64,000 nt of DNA from Yoonia sp. R2331 (GTDB taxonomy: Bacteria; Pseudomonadota; Alphaproteobacteria; Rhodobacterales; Rhodobacteraceae), in NCBI RefSeq assembly GCF_041103235.1, contig NZ_JBGCUN010000001.1, forward strand, positions 2,356,001 through 2,420,000, read 5' to 3'. Both the position numbers and the translations under genes were made by a program. Positions 17,884-26,220 of this stretch are shown piece by piece (within the stretch, counting starts at the first letter, position 1; each line of letters begins with the position of its first letter). The notes under the pieces are model-generated. The model did no database searches, was not told the origin of the DNA, and saw only the letters and a list, made by a program, of their open reading frames with translations.

Positions 17884-19437
17884 TCAGAAGTCGGTGGGCG
17901 CGCCACCCTCGGCCTTGCGACGATCCACAAAGGCGGCAAGTTCTTCTTTCACCGCGATGTCCATCGGCGGTTCTTCGAAGGTCGCAATAATGTCCTTGAA
18001 CGTGCGGTGCGCGCGCTCTGCCGTCCAGATGCCGCCCGCGACCTCCCACGCCTCGAAATTGCGCCAGTCCGAGACGAAGGGCTGATAAAACGCCTCTTCA
18101 TAACGGTCTTGCGTGTGCTGGATGCCAAAGAAGTGGCCGTTTGGACCGACCTCTTTGATCGCGTCCAACGCGATATCCTCTGGCGTGGTCGCGGTGATCT
18201 GAGGCTCCATATAACGCTGGATCATCTGCAAGACCTCGCAGTCCATCACGAACTTTTCGGGGCTGGCGATCAGCCCGCCTTCAAGCCAGCCCGCCGCGTG
18301 GTAAACCACATTGGTGCCCGACTGCACTGCCGACCAAAGCGAGTTTGAGGTTTCCCACATCGCCTGTCCATCTGGCACATTGGCCGCACATACGCCTGAT
18401 GCGCGCATCGGCAAGCCATAGAACCGCGCCATCTGCCCAGTCATCTGCGTGGCGCGCATGTATTCCGGCGTGCCAAAGGCCGGTGCGCCGGACTTCATGT
18501 CCACATTGCTTGTGAAGGTGCCAATCACACAGGGCGCACCGGGCCGCACATATTGGAACAGGGCAATTGCGCTGATCGCCTCGGCGATCGACAGGGTCAC
18601 AGCACCCGACATGGTCACCGGGGCCATCGCCCCCGCAAGGGTAAACGGTGTCACCACCACCGCCTGTCCACGCCGCACGCAACGCAGGCAGCCGTCGATC
18701 ATCGGCACATCATGCTTCAGCGGGCTGGTCGAGTTGATGTTGGTATACATCCGTGGGGTGGCCTGGAATTCATCTTCGGACAAACTGCCCGCGATCTTGA
18801 CCATCTCCATCACGTCTTCGACCCGCTCTTTGCCAAGACTATAGGCATGGGCCACTTTGTCGGTCAGCACCATCTTGTCGTGCACCACGTCCAGATGCCG
18901 CACGCTGGCATGCACGTCGACCGGTTCCACCGGATAGCCGCCCGCAAAATGGATACAGTTGAAATACTGCGTCAGCCGCAGCAAATCCGCGCATTGCTTG
19001 CGGCTGCCAGAGACCTTCTTGCCGATCTCAAGATCAAAATAATTGGGCGGAGAAGAGACATTGCCAAACAGGATATGCTTGCCACCAATGGTGATCTGCT
19101 TGTCGGGATTGCGCGGGGTGATTGTGAACTGACTGGGGGCGTGGCCCAGCATCTCCATCACCCAGTCGCGGCCCATCTTGACGTTGGTGCCGTCAACCTT
19201 GCAGCCCGCCTCTTTGAAAATCTCGATGGCTTCTTCATTCAGAAACTCAATCCCGATCTCTTCGAGGATACGCATCGCGCCATCGTGGATCGCCTGCACA
19301 CCATCAGGGTCAAGCGGTTCTGTCGGGCGGTCGGTGTTGACCGGAATACGCCAGGGCATCTGGATGATGCTGGCCTGTCCGCGCCGCGCTGCATTACCTG
19401 CGCGCCCGCCGCCGCGTCGTCTGGGTGTGTCTGCCAT
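17884..19437 (-). CDS. Trimethylamine methyltransferase (MttB) superfamily protein, non-pyrrolysine
   Basis: The 517-aa product spans the whole MttB fold. The frame is open with no in-frame TAG, so it is a non-pyrrolysine member. Characterised relatives such as MtgB demethylate glycine betaine and pass the methyl group to a corrinoid protein. I start it at ATG 19437, which has GGAGGG about 7 nt upstream; the longer frame to 19536 would overlap the HAD gene. The Arg/Gly-rich N-terminus (RRRGGGR) is a variable extension. No partner corrinoid protein or reductive activase is nearby. The substrate is unknown. Confidence 0.88.
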   Translation of the reverse strand: MADTPRRRGGGRAGNAARRGQASIIQMPWRIPVNTDRPTEPLDPDGVQAIHDGAMRILEEIGIEFLNEEAIEIFKEAGCKVDGTNVKMGRDWVMEMLGHAPSQFTITPRNPDKQITIGGKHILFGNVSSPPNYFDLEIGKKVSGSRKQCADLLRLTQYFNCIHFAGGYPVEPVDVHASVRHLDVVHDKMVLTDKVAHAYSLGKERVEDVMEMVKIAGSLSEDEFQATPRMYTNINSTSPLKHDVPMIDGCLRCVRRGQAVVVTPFTLAGAMAPVTMSGAVTLSIAEAISAIALFQYVRPGAPCVIGTFTSNVDMKSGAPAFGTPEYMRATQMTGQMARFYGLPMRASGVCAANVPDGQAMWETSNSLWSAVQSGTNVVYHAAGWLEGGLIASPEKFVMDCEVLQMIQRYMEPQITATTPEDIALDAIKEVGPNGHFFGIQHTQDRYEEAFYQPFVSDWRNFEAWEVAGGIWTAERAHRTFKDIIATFEEPPMDIAVKEELAAFVDRRKAEGGAPTDF

Positions 19438-19505
19438 TCTCAAGCCCTCCGTTGCGGGCAATTTGGCAAATGGCACAGCGCATGGATGCTGTTTTTGCGA
19501 CAAAT

Positions 19506-20204
19506 TCAGTCGTTTTTGTTCACACTCGCGATCCAACCCGGCAATTCCGCAACGGATGCCAATACCGCGTCGGCAAGAGGGGCCAGTTCCGCATCCGGTG
19601 CCGGGCCGGTCAGGACACCAACGGTACGCATCCCTGCCGCACGGCCCGCGTGCAGATCATGGGTGCTGTCGCCGACCATGACACAGGCGGCAGGGTCCAG
19701 CCCAGTCGCCGCACAGAACCCAAGCAATTGCCCCGGTGCCGGTTTGCCGCCAAATCCGCTGTCGTAACCTGCAATGAAATCAAAGGCATCCACGATTCCG
19801 GCCCGATCCAGATGCAGCCGCGCTGGGGCCTCGCTGTCGTTGGTCGCAATGCCAAGCTTCAGACCCATCGCATCCAAGGCGCCCATCAAGTCCGGCAGGT
19901 CCGCGGCCGCCACTTGCCCGACCTGACCGGCGTGGGCATCCATCCGCTGCAACAGGGCCGCACGGTCCCCCGGCACGACTGACAGGATGGCATCGGCCAC
20001 CTCTTGCACGGTGCTGGCAATCACGATTGATCCGGGGCGGAAAACGCGGCCGTTCAGATCATAGCCCAGCACATCGGCCAGCTGCGCAGTCAGATCCGGG
20101 TCGCCGCCCGCCTCTGCCGCAATCATGCCCGCCGACCAAGCGCCCCAAGTCGCGTTGAAATCAAACAGCGTGCCGTCCTTGTCGAAAATCACACCTGAAA
20201 TCAT
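19506..20204 (-). CDS. HAD-superfamily hydrolase (phosphoglycolate phosphatase-like)
   Basis: This 232-aa enzyme has HAD motif I (FDKDGTLFDF), motif II in IATNDS, the motif III lysine in GGKPAPG and motif IV VGDSTHD. It is probably a cytosolic small-molecule phosphatase of the Gph type. The start is ATG 20204 with GAGGG upstream; the open frame continues further but runs under the divergent rdhA gene. It is transcribed away from rdhA, only 50 bp apart. Substrate unknown. Confidence 0.88.
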   Translation of the reverse strand: MISGVIFDKDGTLFDFNATWGAWSAGMIAAEAGGDPDLTAQLADVLGYDLNGRVFRPGSIVIASTVQEVADAILSVVPGDRAALLQRMDAHAGQVGQVAAADLPDLMGALDAMGLKLGIATNDSEAPARLHLDRAGIVDAFDFIAGYDSGFGGKPAPGQLLGFCAATGLDPAACVMVGDSTHDLHAGRAAGMRTVGVLTGPAPDAELAPLADAVLASVAELPGWIASVNKND

Positions 20205-20216
20205 GCCGGCCCTCGC

Positions 20217-20242
20217 TTGACACTTCTGTCCCTCAAAGGGAC
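20217..20242 (+). promoter_or_regulatory. -35-like TTGACA and a palindrome covering the rdhA ribosome-binding site
   Basis: TTGACA (20217-20222) is a consensus -35 element; no clear -10 was found. GTCCCT-CAA-AGGGAC (20228-20242) is a perfect 6-bp inverted repeat. Its right arm overlaps the only plausible Shine-Dalgarno sequence (AAAGGGA) of rdhA, 12 nt before the ATG. It could be an operator or an RNA hairpin limiting translation. Confidence 0.45.
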
Positions 20243-20254
20243 GGTGCCCGCGAC

Positions 20255-23200
20255 ATGCCAAAGCTTCGTTCATACCGCAACCGTCCGTTCCATCTGGGGC
20301 CCTTCCCACTGGAAAAACTGGCCCGTGCGGAAAGCGTTGATCTGCGTGGACTGGCACCCATGACCGGCCTGTCCTTTCGCCGTCCCGATGACCCAACCAG
20401 CATTGTGGGCGCGATGCAGGACTATCAGGCGATGCTTGACGCAACCCGTGACGGGCTGATCAAGGCCGAGATGGCCGAGATCCCCGAAGATCTGACAGAA
20501 CGCGCCAATCATCTGAAATCATTCGGCTATTATTGTGACGCGAGCATGGTCGGCACCTGCGAAATCCCGACAGAGGCTTGGCTGGATACGCCCCTGATCA
20601 ACCCCGACGTGGACCGGTTGGCGGACAAGCTGCGTACCATGCAGCCCAAATCGCTGGCCGCAGGCATCGACGTGATCATGGCGGGGCTGCGCGAAAACAT
20701 GGCGCGGCCTGCGGTTGAGTGCCGCCACCACAGCCACGCCTTGGTGTTTCTTTATGACATGCCGCGCGATCCCGAACATGACGAACCCGGCGCAGGCTGG
20801 ATCGTGGGCGCACAGGCGCAGCGCGCCTGCCTGCGCGGCATGGAAACCGCCGTTACGCTGGCCAGCTACATCCGCACCTTGGGGTTTGAAGCGCGCGCAC
20901 ATTCGATGGCGGCCAGCGACGTGCATCTGGATGCCCTTGGGCTGTCTGCGGGGCTGTTACAGCGCGGCAAATGGCTGACCAATCCCTTTACCGGCGACCG
21001 CTATGGGCTGGCTGCCATCACCACCAACCTGGCCGTTGCCGCCGATAAACCCCTGTCGCCACACGCAAAGCCAGCTGTCAGCTATACCGCTGGCCTTGGC
21101 AACCACGCCAAGACCGCCCGCACCCGCGACCCCTTTGCACAACGCCAGTTTGCCGATGGTCCACACCCGTTTGAAACGCTCAAACGGGTGGATGACCCCA
21201 CAACCTATATCGACACGGCCAATGTCGCGCGGGTGCCCAAACGGGCAAACCTATTTGCACGCGGATTGTTCGGCGACATGGGCAAACAGGTGCAAGAGGC
21301 CACCAAGAACGGCAATTACGTCCGCAAATCGGCTGCCGCCTTTGCCTTTCGCCCGTCGCTGGGGGCCTTTGTCCTGCTCCAGGATGGTCAGGCCGGACCG
21401 CGCCACCCCTCTACCACTGACGCGGCGCGCAATGCCGACAACATCAAGGCCGCACTTTACTTTCTGGGTGTGGATGCAGTGGGCCTTTCGGCCTGTCCCG
21501 ACTGGGCCTATTACAGCCACGATGCGGCAGGCGAACCCATTGTTCCCTATCACAAAAATGCGATTTCGATGATCGTGGATCAGGGCCACGAAACGATGGA
21601 GGGCGCATCGGGCGATGACTGGATCGCTTGCGCGCAGTCCATGCGCGCCTACTTGCGGTTCTCGCTTTTGGGTGGGGTGCTGGCGCAGCATCTGCGCAAC
21701 CTTGGCTACACCGCCCGCGTGCATTCGGTGATGGATGACGAGGTACTGCACCCGCCCTTGTTGCTGCTTTCCGGTCTGGGCGAGGTCAGCCGGATCGGAG
21801 AGGTGATCCTCAATCCGTTCCTTGGGCCCCGGCTGAAGTCCGGCGTGGTCACGACCGACATGCCCATGACCCATGACAAACCGATTGACTTCGGCCTGCA
21901 AAAGTTCTGCGAGGCCTGTAACAAATGCGCCCGCGAATGCCCCTCGGGCGCGATCACGGCGGGGCCAAAGCTGATGTTCAATGGCTATGAAATCTGGAAA
22001 TCCGACAGCCAGAAATGCACCACCTATCGGGTCAGCCAAAAGAACGGTGCGATGTGCGGGCGTTGCATGAAGACCTGCCCGTGGAACCTCGAAGGGCTGT
22101 TTGCCGAAGAACCCTTTCGCAAACTTGCCATGACCGCGCCCGCATCGGCCAAGGCCTTGGCAAAGCTGGATGATTTGGTCGGCAAGGGGCGCATCAACCC
22201 GGTGAAAAAGTGGTGGTGGGATCTGGAAATGGTCGATGACGGGGCCTACCGCCCTTCGCCCCATCCGGTGAACCAGCGCGAGTTGCAGACGGACCTTGAT
22301 TTGCGGTTCGAAGACCAGACGTTGGCCGTCTACCCTGCCCCGCTGGCACCGCCGCCGCACCCCTGGCCCGCGCCGATGGATCGCGAGGCCGGCATCGCTG
22401 CCTACAAGGCGATGATCCCGGCTGCCGAACACCAGCGCCGCCGCGCCAATGGCACGCCGCCTGAACACGTCTACACCGCCGACACTACGCCCAGCCCGGT
22501 GATCCCGGTGGTGATTGACGCGGTCGATCAGATGTCGGCCGATGTGACGCTTTATACCTTCCGCCGCAGCGATGGCGCGGACCTGCCGCCAGCGACAGCG
22601 GGCGCGCATATCGACGTTTTGGTGGCGCCCGAATTCTTCCGCCAATACTCGCTCTGCTCTGACCCCGCCGACCGATCCTGCTATCAAATCGCGGTGCTGC
22701 GCGAAGATCAGGGGCGTGGCGGGTCAAAGCTGATGCACCGGATTTTCACCAAGGGTCGCCGGGTCTTTGTCAGCCACCCCATCAACCACTTTCCCTTGGA
22801 TGAAACGGCCTCTCACAGCATTCTCATGGGCGGCGGCATCGGCATTACCCCCATGATCGCGATGGCCCATGCGCTACATCGGAAAAGTGCTGATTTTGAG
22901 GTGCATTACAGCATCAAATCCCGCAATCAGGCCGGTTTTCTACAAGCGCTGACAGCGGTGCCCTGGGCCGACAAAGTGCACATTCATTGCTCTGCCGACG
23001 GTACACGCGCTGATCTCGACACGCTGCTGCGCTACCGCGATGGCGCGCATGTCTATACCTGCGGGCCGGACGCCTACATGGATGCGGTCATCGCGACCGC
23101 CACCGCCAACGGCTTTCCCGAAGACGCGCGCCATCTGGAATACTTCGCCGTCCCCGAAACGCCCGACTATGAAAACCACCCTTTCACGCTGGAGTTGCGC

Positions 23201-23440
23201 GATGGCCGACAGATTGCTGTCAGCGCCGATGAAACCGCAAGTGACGCGCTGATCCGCAAGGGCGAGCATGTCGATCTGAAGTGCAGCGATGGGCTGTGTG
23301 GTGTCTGCAAATGCGGCGTTCTCTCGGGCGAAGTCGAACACCGCGACTTTGTGCTGTCCAAGGATCAACGCAAATCCGCGATGATCCTGTGCCAAAGCCG
23401 CGCCGCACATCCTGGCGGCATCCTCAAGCTCGACAGATGA
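20255..23440 (+). CDS. rdhA: Self-sufficient reductive dehalogenase: RdhA fused to a flavin/[2Fe-2S] reductase (BhbA type)
   Basis: The 1061-aa protein joins a corrinoid-dependent reductive dehalogenase (about residues 1-650) to an NAD(P)H oxidoreductase (about 740-1061). The RdhA part has two ferredoxin-like [4Fe-4S] motifs: Cys552/555/558/562, and Cys588 with Cys601/604/608. Residues about 180-265 and 455-545 are an internal duplication (compare LGFEARAHS with LGYTARVHS, and NPFTG with NPFLG). The reductase has a flavin motif RQYSL (796-800), GGGIGITPM (859-867), CGPDAYMD, and a C-terminal plant-type [2Fe-2S] site (Cys1010/1015/1018/1046). There is no Tat signal or membrane anchor, so it is cytosolic. 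Comamonas BhbA has the same layout and debrominates hydroxybenzoates; substrate here is inferred only as a halogenated aromatic. Confidence 0.93.
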   Translation: MPKLRSYRNRPFHLGPFPLEKLARAESVDLRGLAPMTGLSFRRPDDPTSIVGAMQDYQAMLDATRDGLIKAEMAEIPEDLTERANHLKSFGYYCDASMVGTCEIPTEAWLDTPLINPDVDRLADKLRTMQPKSLAAGIDVIMAGLRENMARPAVECRHHSHALVFLYDMPRDPEHDEPGAGWIVGAQAQRACLRGMETAVTLASYIRTLGFEARAHSMAASDVHLDALGLSAGLLQRGKWLTNPFTGDRYGLAAITTNLAVAADKPLSPHAKPAVSYTAGLGNHAKTARTRDPFAQRQFADGPHPFETLKRVDDPTTYIDTANVARVPKRANLFARGLFGDMGKQVQEATKNGNYVRKSAAAFAFRPSLGAFVLLQDGQAGPRHPSTTDAARNADNIKAALYFLGVDAVGLSACPDWAYYSHDAAGEPIVPYHKNAISMIVDQGHETMEGASGDDWIACAQSMRAYLRFSLLGGVLAQHLRNLGYTARVHSVMDDEVLHPPLLLLSGLGEVSRIGEVILNPFLGPRLKSGVVTTDMPMTHDKPIDFGLQKFCEACNKCARECPSGAITAGPKLMFNGYEIWKSDSQKCTTYRVSQKNGAMCGRCMKTCPWNLEGLFAEEPFRKLAMTAPASAKALAKLDDLVGKGRINPVKKWWWDLEMVDDGAYRPSPHPVNQRELQTDLDLRFEDQTLAVYPAPLAPPPHPWPAPMDREAGIAAYKAMIPAAEHQRRRANGTPPEHVYTADTTPSPVIPVVIDAVDQMSADVTLYTFRRSDGADLPPATAGAHIDVLVAPEFFRQYSLCSDPADRSCYQIAVLREDQGRGGSKLMHRIFTKGRRVFVSHPINHFPLDETASHSILMGGGIGITPMIAMAHALHRKSADFEVHYSIKSRNQAGFLQALTAVPWADKVHIHCSADGTRADLDTLLRYRDGAHVYTCGPDAYMDAVIATATANGFPEDARHLEYFAVPETPDYENHPFTLELRDGRQIAVSADETASDALIRKGEHVDLKCSDGLCGVCKCGVLSGEVEHRDFVLSKDQRKSAMILCQSRAAHPGGILKLDR

Positions 23441-23994
23441 GCCTGCATCACCTGACATATCACTGCCAATACCGCTTTGAAGCCCCATGTGCTGCGGTCT
23501 TTGATGCAGCCATCCAGCCCCCCGAACAGGCGGTGGACCCGCATCTGCCGGGCGGGCTGTTGTCAACAACCCCGGTCTGGGGTTCCCCCGGCGAGGCGGG
23601 ATATCAGGTGGTCGCGCGCTTTAGCTGGGGCACCGTTGACCTTGAAATGACCGAAACCACATTGGCCGCAGACCGCCCATTGAAATTGACCGTGGCCCAA
23701 CGCCCCAACCGGTTCTTGCCCTACAACCCCGCCGAACGCCTGCCGCCCGTGGACAGCGACGTGCCAGCGCGGTTGGACCGACTTTTTGACAAAACCTACG
23801 GCAACCCGCCGATCATCACAGAAATCACCTTTGACTTCAGTCCGCTCAAAGGTGGCACCCTGGTTGATCTGTCCATCACCGCGCGCACCAGCACCAAGCC
23901 GGGATGGCTCAAGACCCGCCGCTGGAACAAATCTGTGCCTGAAGAAGCCGCGCGGATTTTGTCGCGGATCGAAGAGGCGCTTCAGGTCCAGTGA
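23437..23994 (+). CDS. SRPBCC (START-like) domain protein coupled to rdhA
   Basis: The 185-aa product begins at ATG 23437, which overlaps the rdhA stop by 4 nt (ATGA), so the two are translationally coupled. Its pattern (an N-terminal strand HHLTYHCQYRFEAP, alternating strands, and a C-terminal amphipathic helix RILSRIEEAL) fits the SRPBCC hydrophobic-pocket fold. Such proteins bind or chaperone lipophilic ligands or act as cyclases or hydrolases. A role in handling the dehalogenase substrate or product is a hypothesis. Its end overlaps the convergent DUF3572 gene by 13 nt. Confidence 0.7.
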   Translation: MSLHHLTYHCQYRFEAPCAAVFDAAIQPPEQAVDPHLPGGLLSTTPVWGSPGEAGYQVVARFSWGTVDLEMTETTLAADRPLKLTVAQRPNRFLPYNPAERLPPVDSDVPARLDRLFDKTYGNPPIITEITFDFSPLKGGTLVDLSITARTSTKPGWLKTRRWNKSVPEEAARILSRIEEALQVQ

Positions 23995-24260
23995 ACCTGT
24001 TCGGCACCGGGCAAGGCATAACGCGCTGTTAAGGGGTCTTCGTATTTCAACCCTACCGTGTCACAAAATGCCATGACCCAGGCGTCGTCCATGGTCAGAA
24101 ATTCCAGGACAGAGGCCTGAAAATCAGGCTCTCCCGCGCGGGCCCGCAAATCATCCACCGATGTGCCCGTTGCCCCCATAAACGTGGGGCAAAGCTCTTC
24201 ATTGCTGACCAGCCAGCCAAGGGCCTGCAGGGCGATCGTTTGGGCGGATTCGGGGCTCAT
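23982..24260 (-). CDS. DUF3572 family protein
   Basis: This small 92-aa cytosolic protein has the DUF3572 features: SAQTIALQALGWL at the N-terminus and FLTMDDAWVMAFCD in the middle. The family is common in alphaproteobacteria and has no established function. It is convergent with the SRPBCC gene and divergent from the diguanylate cyclase gene. Confidence 0.85.
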   Translation of the reverse strand: MSPESAQTIALQALGWLVSNEELCPTFMGATGTSVDDLRARAGEPDFQASVLEFLTMDDAWVMAFCDTVGLKYEDPLTARYALPGAEQVHWT

Positions 24261-24347
24261 CTTGTTTCCTTACCTCTACGGAAACACATTATTAACCAAT
24301 GCACACCAATGTGGCGAGTGACGGTAAACAGATTCTAAAGGTCCATC

Positions 24348-25754
24348 ATGTCCGGACGCATATTGATCATCGACCATGTGGCGACCAACCGCATCGTTCT
24401 GAAGGTAAAGATGATGGCGGCGCAATATATGGTCGACACTTGCGAAACTTTCACTGAGGCCACAGACCTGATCGCCCGCGCCAAACCTGATCTGATCCTG
24501 ATGAACCTGCAGGATCAAATGGAAGAAGGTTACGCCTATTGTCGTGCGCTGCGTGACAGCAGCACGACCCGCGATGTTGCAATCGTCTCGACCGGTTCCA
24601 CCCAAACCGCCCGCGCACGGTTTCGCGCGCTGGACGCCGGTGCGGATGATGTCCTGCCCCGCCCGATCAGCGATGCGCTGCTGCTCAGCCGGGTGCGCAG
24701 CCTGCTCCGCCGCCGGAATGCCAACTTTGATTTGTTGCACCGCGACAGCACTGGGCATGGCAGCGCCTTTGGCTTTGAAGAAGACGCCGCACCGCGCCTT
24801 GCACCGGCGCGGGTGTCGGTGGTCAGCTACAATGCCGTGTCAGGCTTTACCTTCCTCAATGAACTGCAGGACGGCCTGAAACAGCCTGTGCAGCTGATTT
24901 CCGGCGCGCGGCAGTTTGCCACAATGCTTAGCCGTGGCACACCGGATGTGTTGGTGGTCAACGGGGCCGATGGCATGATCGAACAGGCGGGACTGTTGCA
25001 GATGGTCTGCGACTTCCGCGCCCGCGACCAGACGCGCCATGCCGCTCAATTGGTTATCGTCCGCGAAGGAGACACAGAACTGGCCGCCATGCTGCTGGAT
25101 CTGGGAGCGGCTGACATCATCTTTGAAGGGGCCCCGCGCGAAGAACTGGTATTGCGCACGCAACGCCTGATCCGCAGCAAAACGTTTGAGGATCGCCTGC
25201 GCGCCCGCGTCCGCGAAGGGTTGCAGGCGGCTGTAACGGATCCGCTGACCGGCCTGTCAAATCGCCGCCACGCAGAGGCGCATTTGCAACGCCTTGCGCG
25301 TCATTCGCGCGACAGCGGGCAGCCCTATGCGCTGATTATGATTGACCTTGATCACTTCAAAACCATCAACGACCGCTTTGGTCATGCCGGTGGTGACCGC
25401 GTCCTGCGAGAGTTGTCGAAACGTCTTCAATCGGCCATGCAAAACGGCGAACTGGTCGCCCGCATCGGAGGAGAAGAATTCCTTGTGGCGCTGCCGGACA
25501 CTGACATCCTGAACGCCGAAAAGATCGGACAGCGCCTGCGCAAACTGATCGGTGGCACGCCTTTCAGCATGGGCCGCGGTTATGACCCGCTGACGGTGAC
25601 TGCCTCGGTCGGGATTGCTGTGCACAGCGATGCGATGGATCAGGCCGCTGATGACACGGCCTTGGGGCAAGTTTTCGAACGGGCCGATGCCGCACTTTAC
25701 TCCGCCAAATCTGCCGGGCGCGACGCGGTTAGCGTCTGGTCATCCGCCGCCTAG
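24348..25754 (+). CDS. PleD-like diguanylate cyclase with two degenerate receiver domains
   Basis: The 468-aa protein has two receiver-like domains (about 1-125 and 155-275) and a GGDEF domain (about 290-460). The cyclase motif is intact (GGEEF, 374-378), with DLDHFKTINDRFGH upstream, so c-di-GMP synthesis is expected. The phospho-acceptor Asp is Asn53 in the first receiver (LILMNLQ) and Asn205 in the second (VLVVNGA). The inhibitory RxxD site is QNGE (365-368). It may therefore be active without phosphorylation and free of product inhibition. It is a single-gene unit with AAAGG upstream of the ATG. Confidence 0.92.
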   Translation: MSGRILIIDHVATNRIVLKVKMMAAQYMVDTCETFTEATDLIARAKPDLILMNLQDQMEEGYAYCRALRDSSTTRDVAIVSTGSTQTARARFRALDAGADDVLPRPISDALLLSRVRSLLRRRNANFDLLHRDSTGHGSAFGFEEDAAPRLAPARVSVVSYNAVSGFTFLNELQDGLKQPVQLISGARQFATMLSRGTPDVLVVNGADGMIEQAGLLQMVCDFRARDQTRHAAQLVIVREGDTELAAMLLDLGAADIIFEGAPREELVLRTQRLIRSKTFEDRLRARVREGLQAAVTDPLTGLSNRRHAEAHLQRLARHSRDSGQPYALIMIDLDHFKTINDRFGHAGGDRVLRELSKRLQSAMQNGELVARIGGEEFLVALPDTDILNAEKIGQRLRKLIGGTPFSMGRGYDPLTVTASVGIAVHSDAMDQAADDTALGQVFERADAALYSAKSAGRDAVSVWSSAA

Positions 25755-25755
25755 A

Positions 25756-26220
25756 TCAACGCCGCCGCCGCGTAGCGTCTGCAATCCGCTCTGCAAAGGC
25801 GGCACGTTCCTGCGCCGACATCTCCGTCACCCGTTCTGTCAATGCAGCGCGGGCGGCGTCTTTCAGCTTTTGCTGGCGCGCCTGAGGGATATTCAACGTC
25901 TCAGAAAAGGCCGCGGGATCAAAGGGGTCCGCCCGCAAGGCCGCAATCATCTCTTCAATGCCCGCCATGCCCGCACCATCGCGACCTGGCCGCAAATCGC
26001 GGTTCTGACGCAAGCTTTGCAGAATGGCGCGCCGGTCCTGTTGCGACAGCGCCTGCCCCACCGGGCCAAGCGACAGCTCGACTCCGCGCGGTGGTCCCTG
26101 TTTGCCGCCGCGCCACGCGAAACCTGCGAACATGCCGACCACGGCAAGGTTCAGCGCCAGCGACAAGACCAACACAATGCGCCAGATCGGGCGCCGACGC
26201 GGGCGTGCCGGATCAGCCAT
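25756..26220 (-). CDS. Membrane-anchored periplasmic heavy-metal-sensor-like protein (CnrX/Spy type)
   Basis: The 154-aa product has a short basic N-terminus, one membrane anchor (about residues 13-34) and a helical periplasmic domain of the Metal_resist/Spy/CnrX type. In CnrYXH systems such a protein senses metal and relieves an ECF anti-sigma factor. This one has no histidine or cysteine, so it lacks the usual metal ligands and may sense something else. It overlaps the anti-sigma gene by 8 nt. Confidence 0.75.
   Translation of the reverse strand: MADPARPRRRPIWRIVLVLSLALNLAVVGMFAGFAWRGGKQGPPRGVELSLGPVGQALSQQDRRAILQSLRQNRDLRPGRDGAGMAGIEEMIAALRADPFDPAAFSETLNIPQARQQKLKDAARAALTERVTEMSAQERAAFAERIADATRRRR

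Noticed and set aside
17884-19437. Pyrrolysine-containing MttB
   Set aside because: The frame has no internal TAG and no pyl genes are present.
19506-20444. 312-aa version of the HAD hydrolase
   Set aside because: The extension lies antisense to rdhA; the HAD motif begins right after Met at 20204.
20255-23440. Respiratory, membrane-associated RdhA with RdhB anchor
   Set aside because: No Tat signal and no small hydrophobic rdhB gene nearby; the reductase is fused instead.
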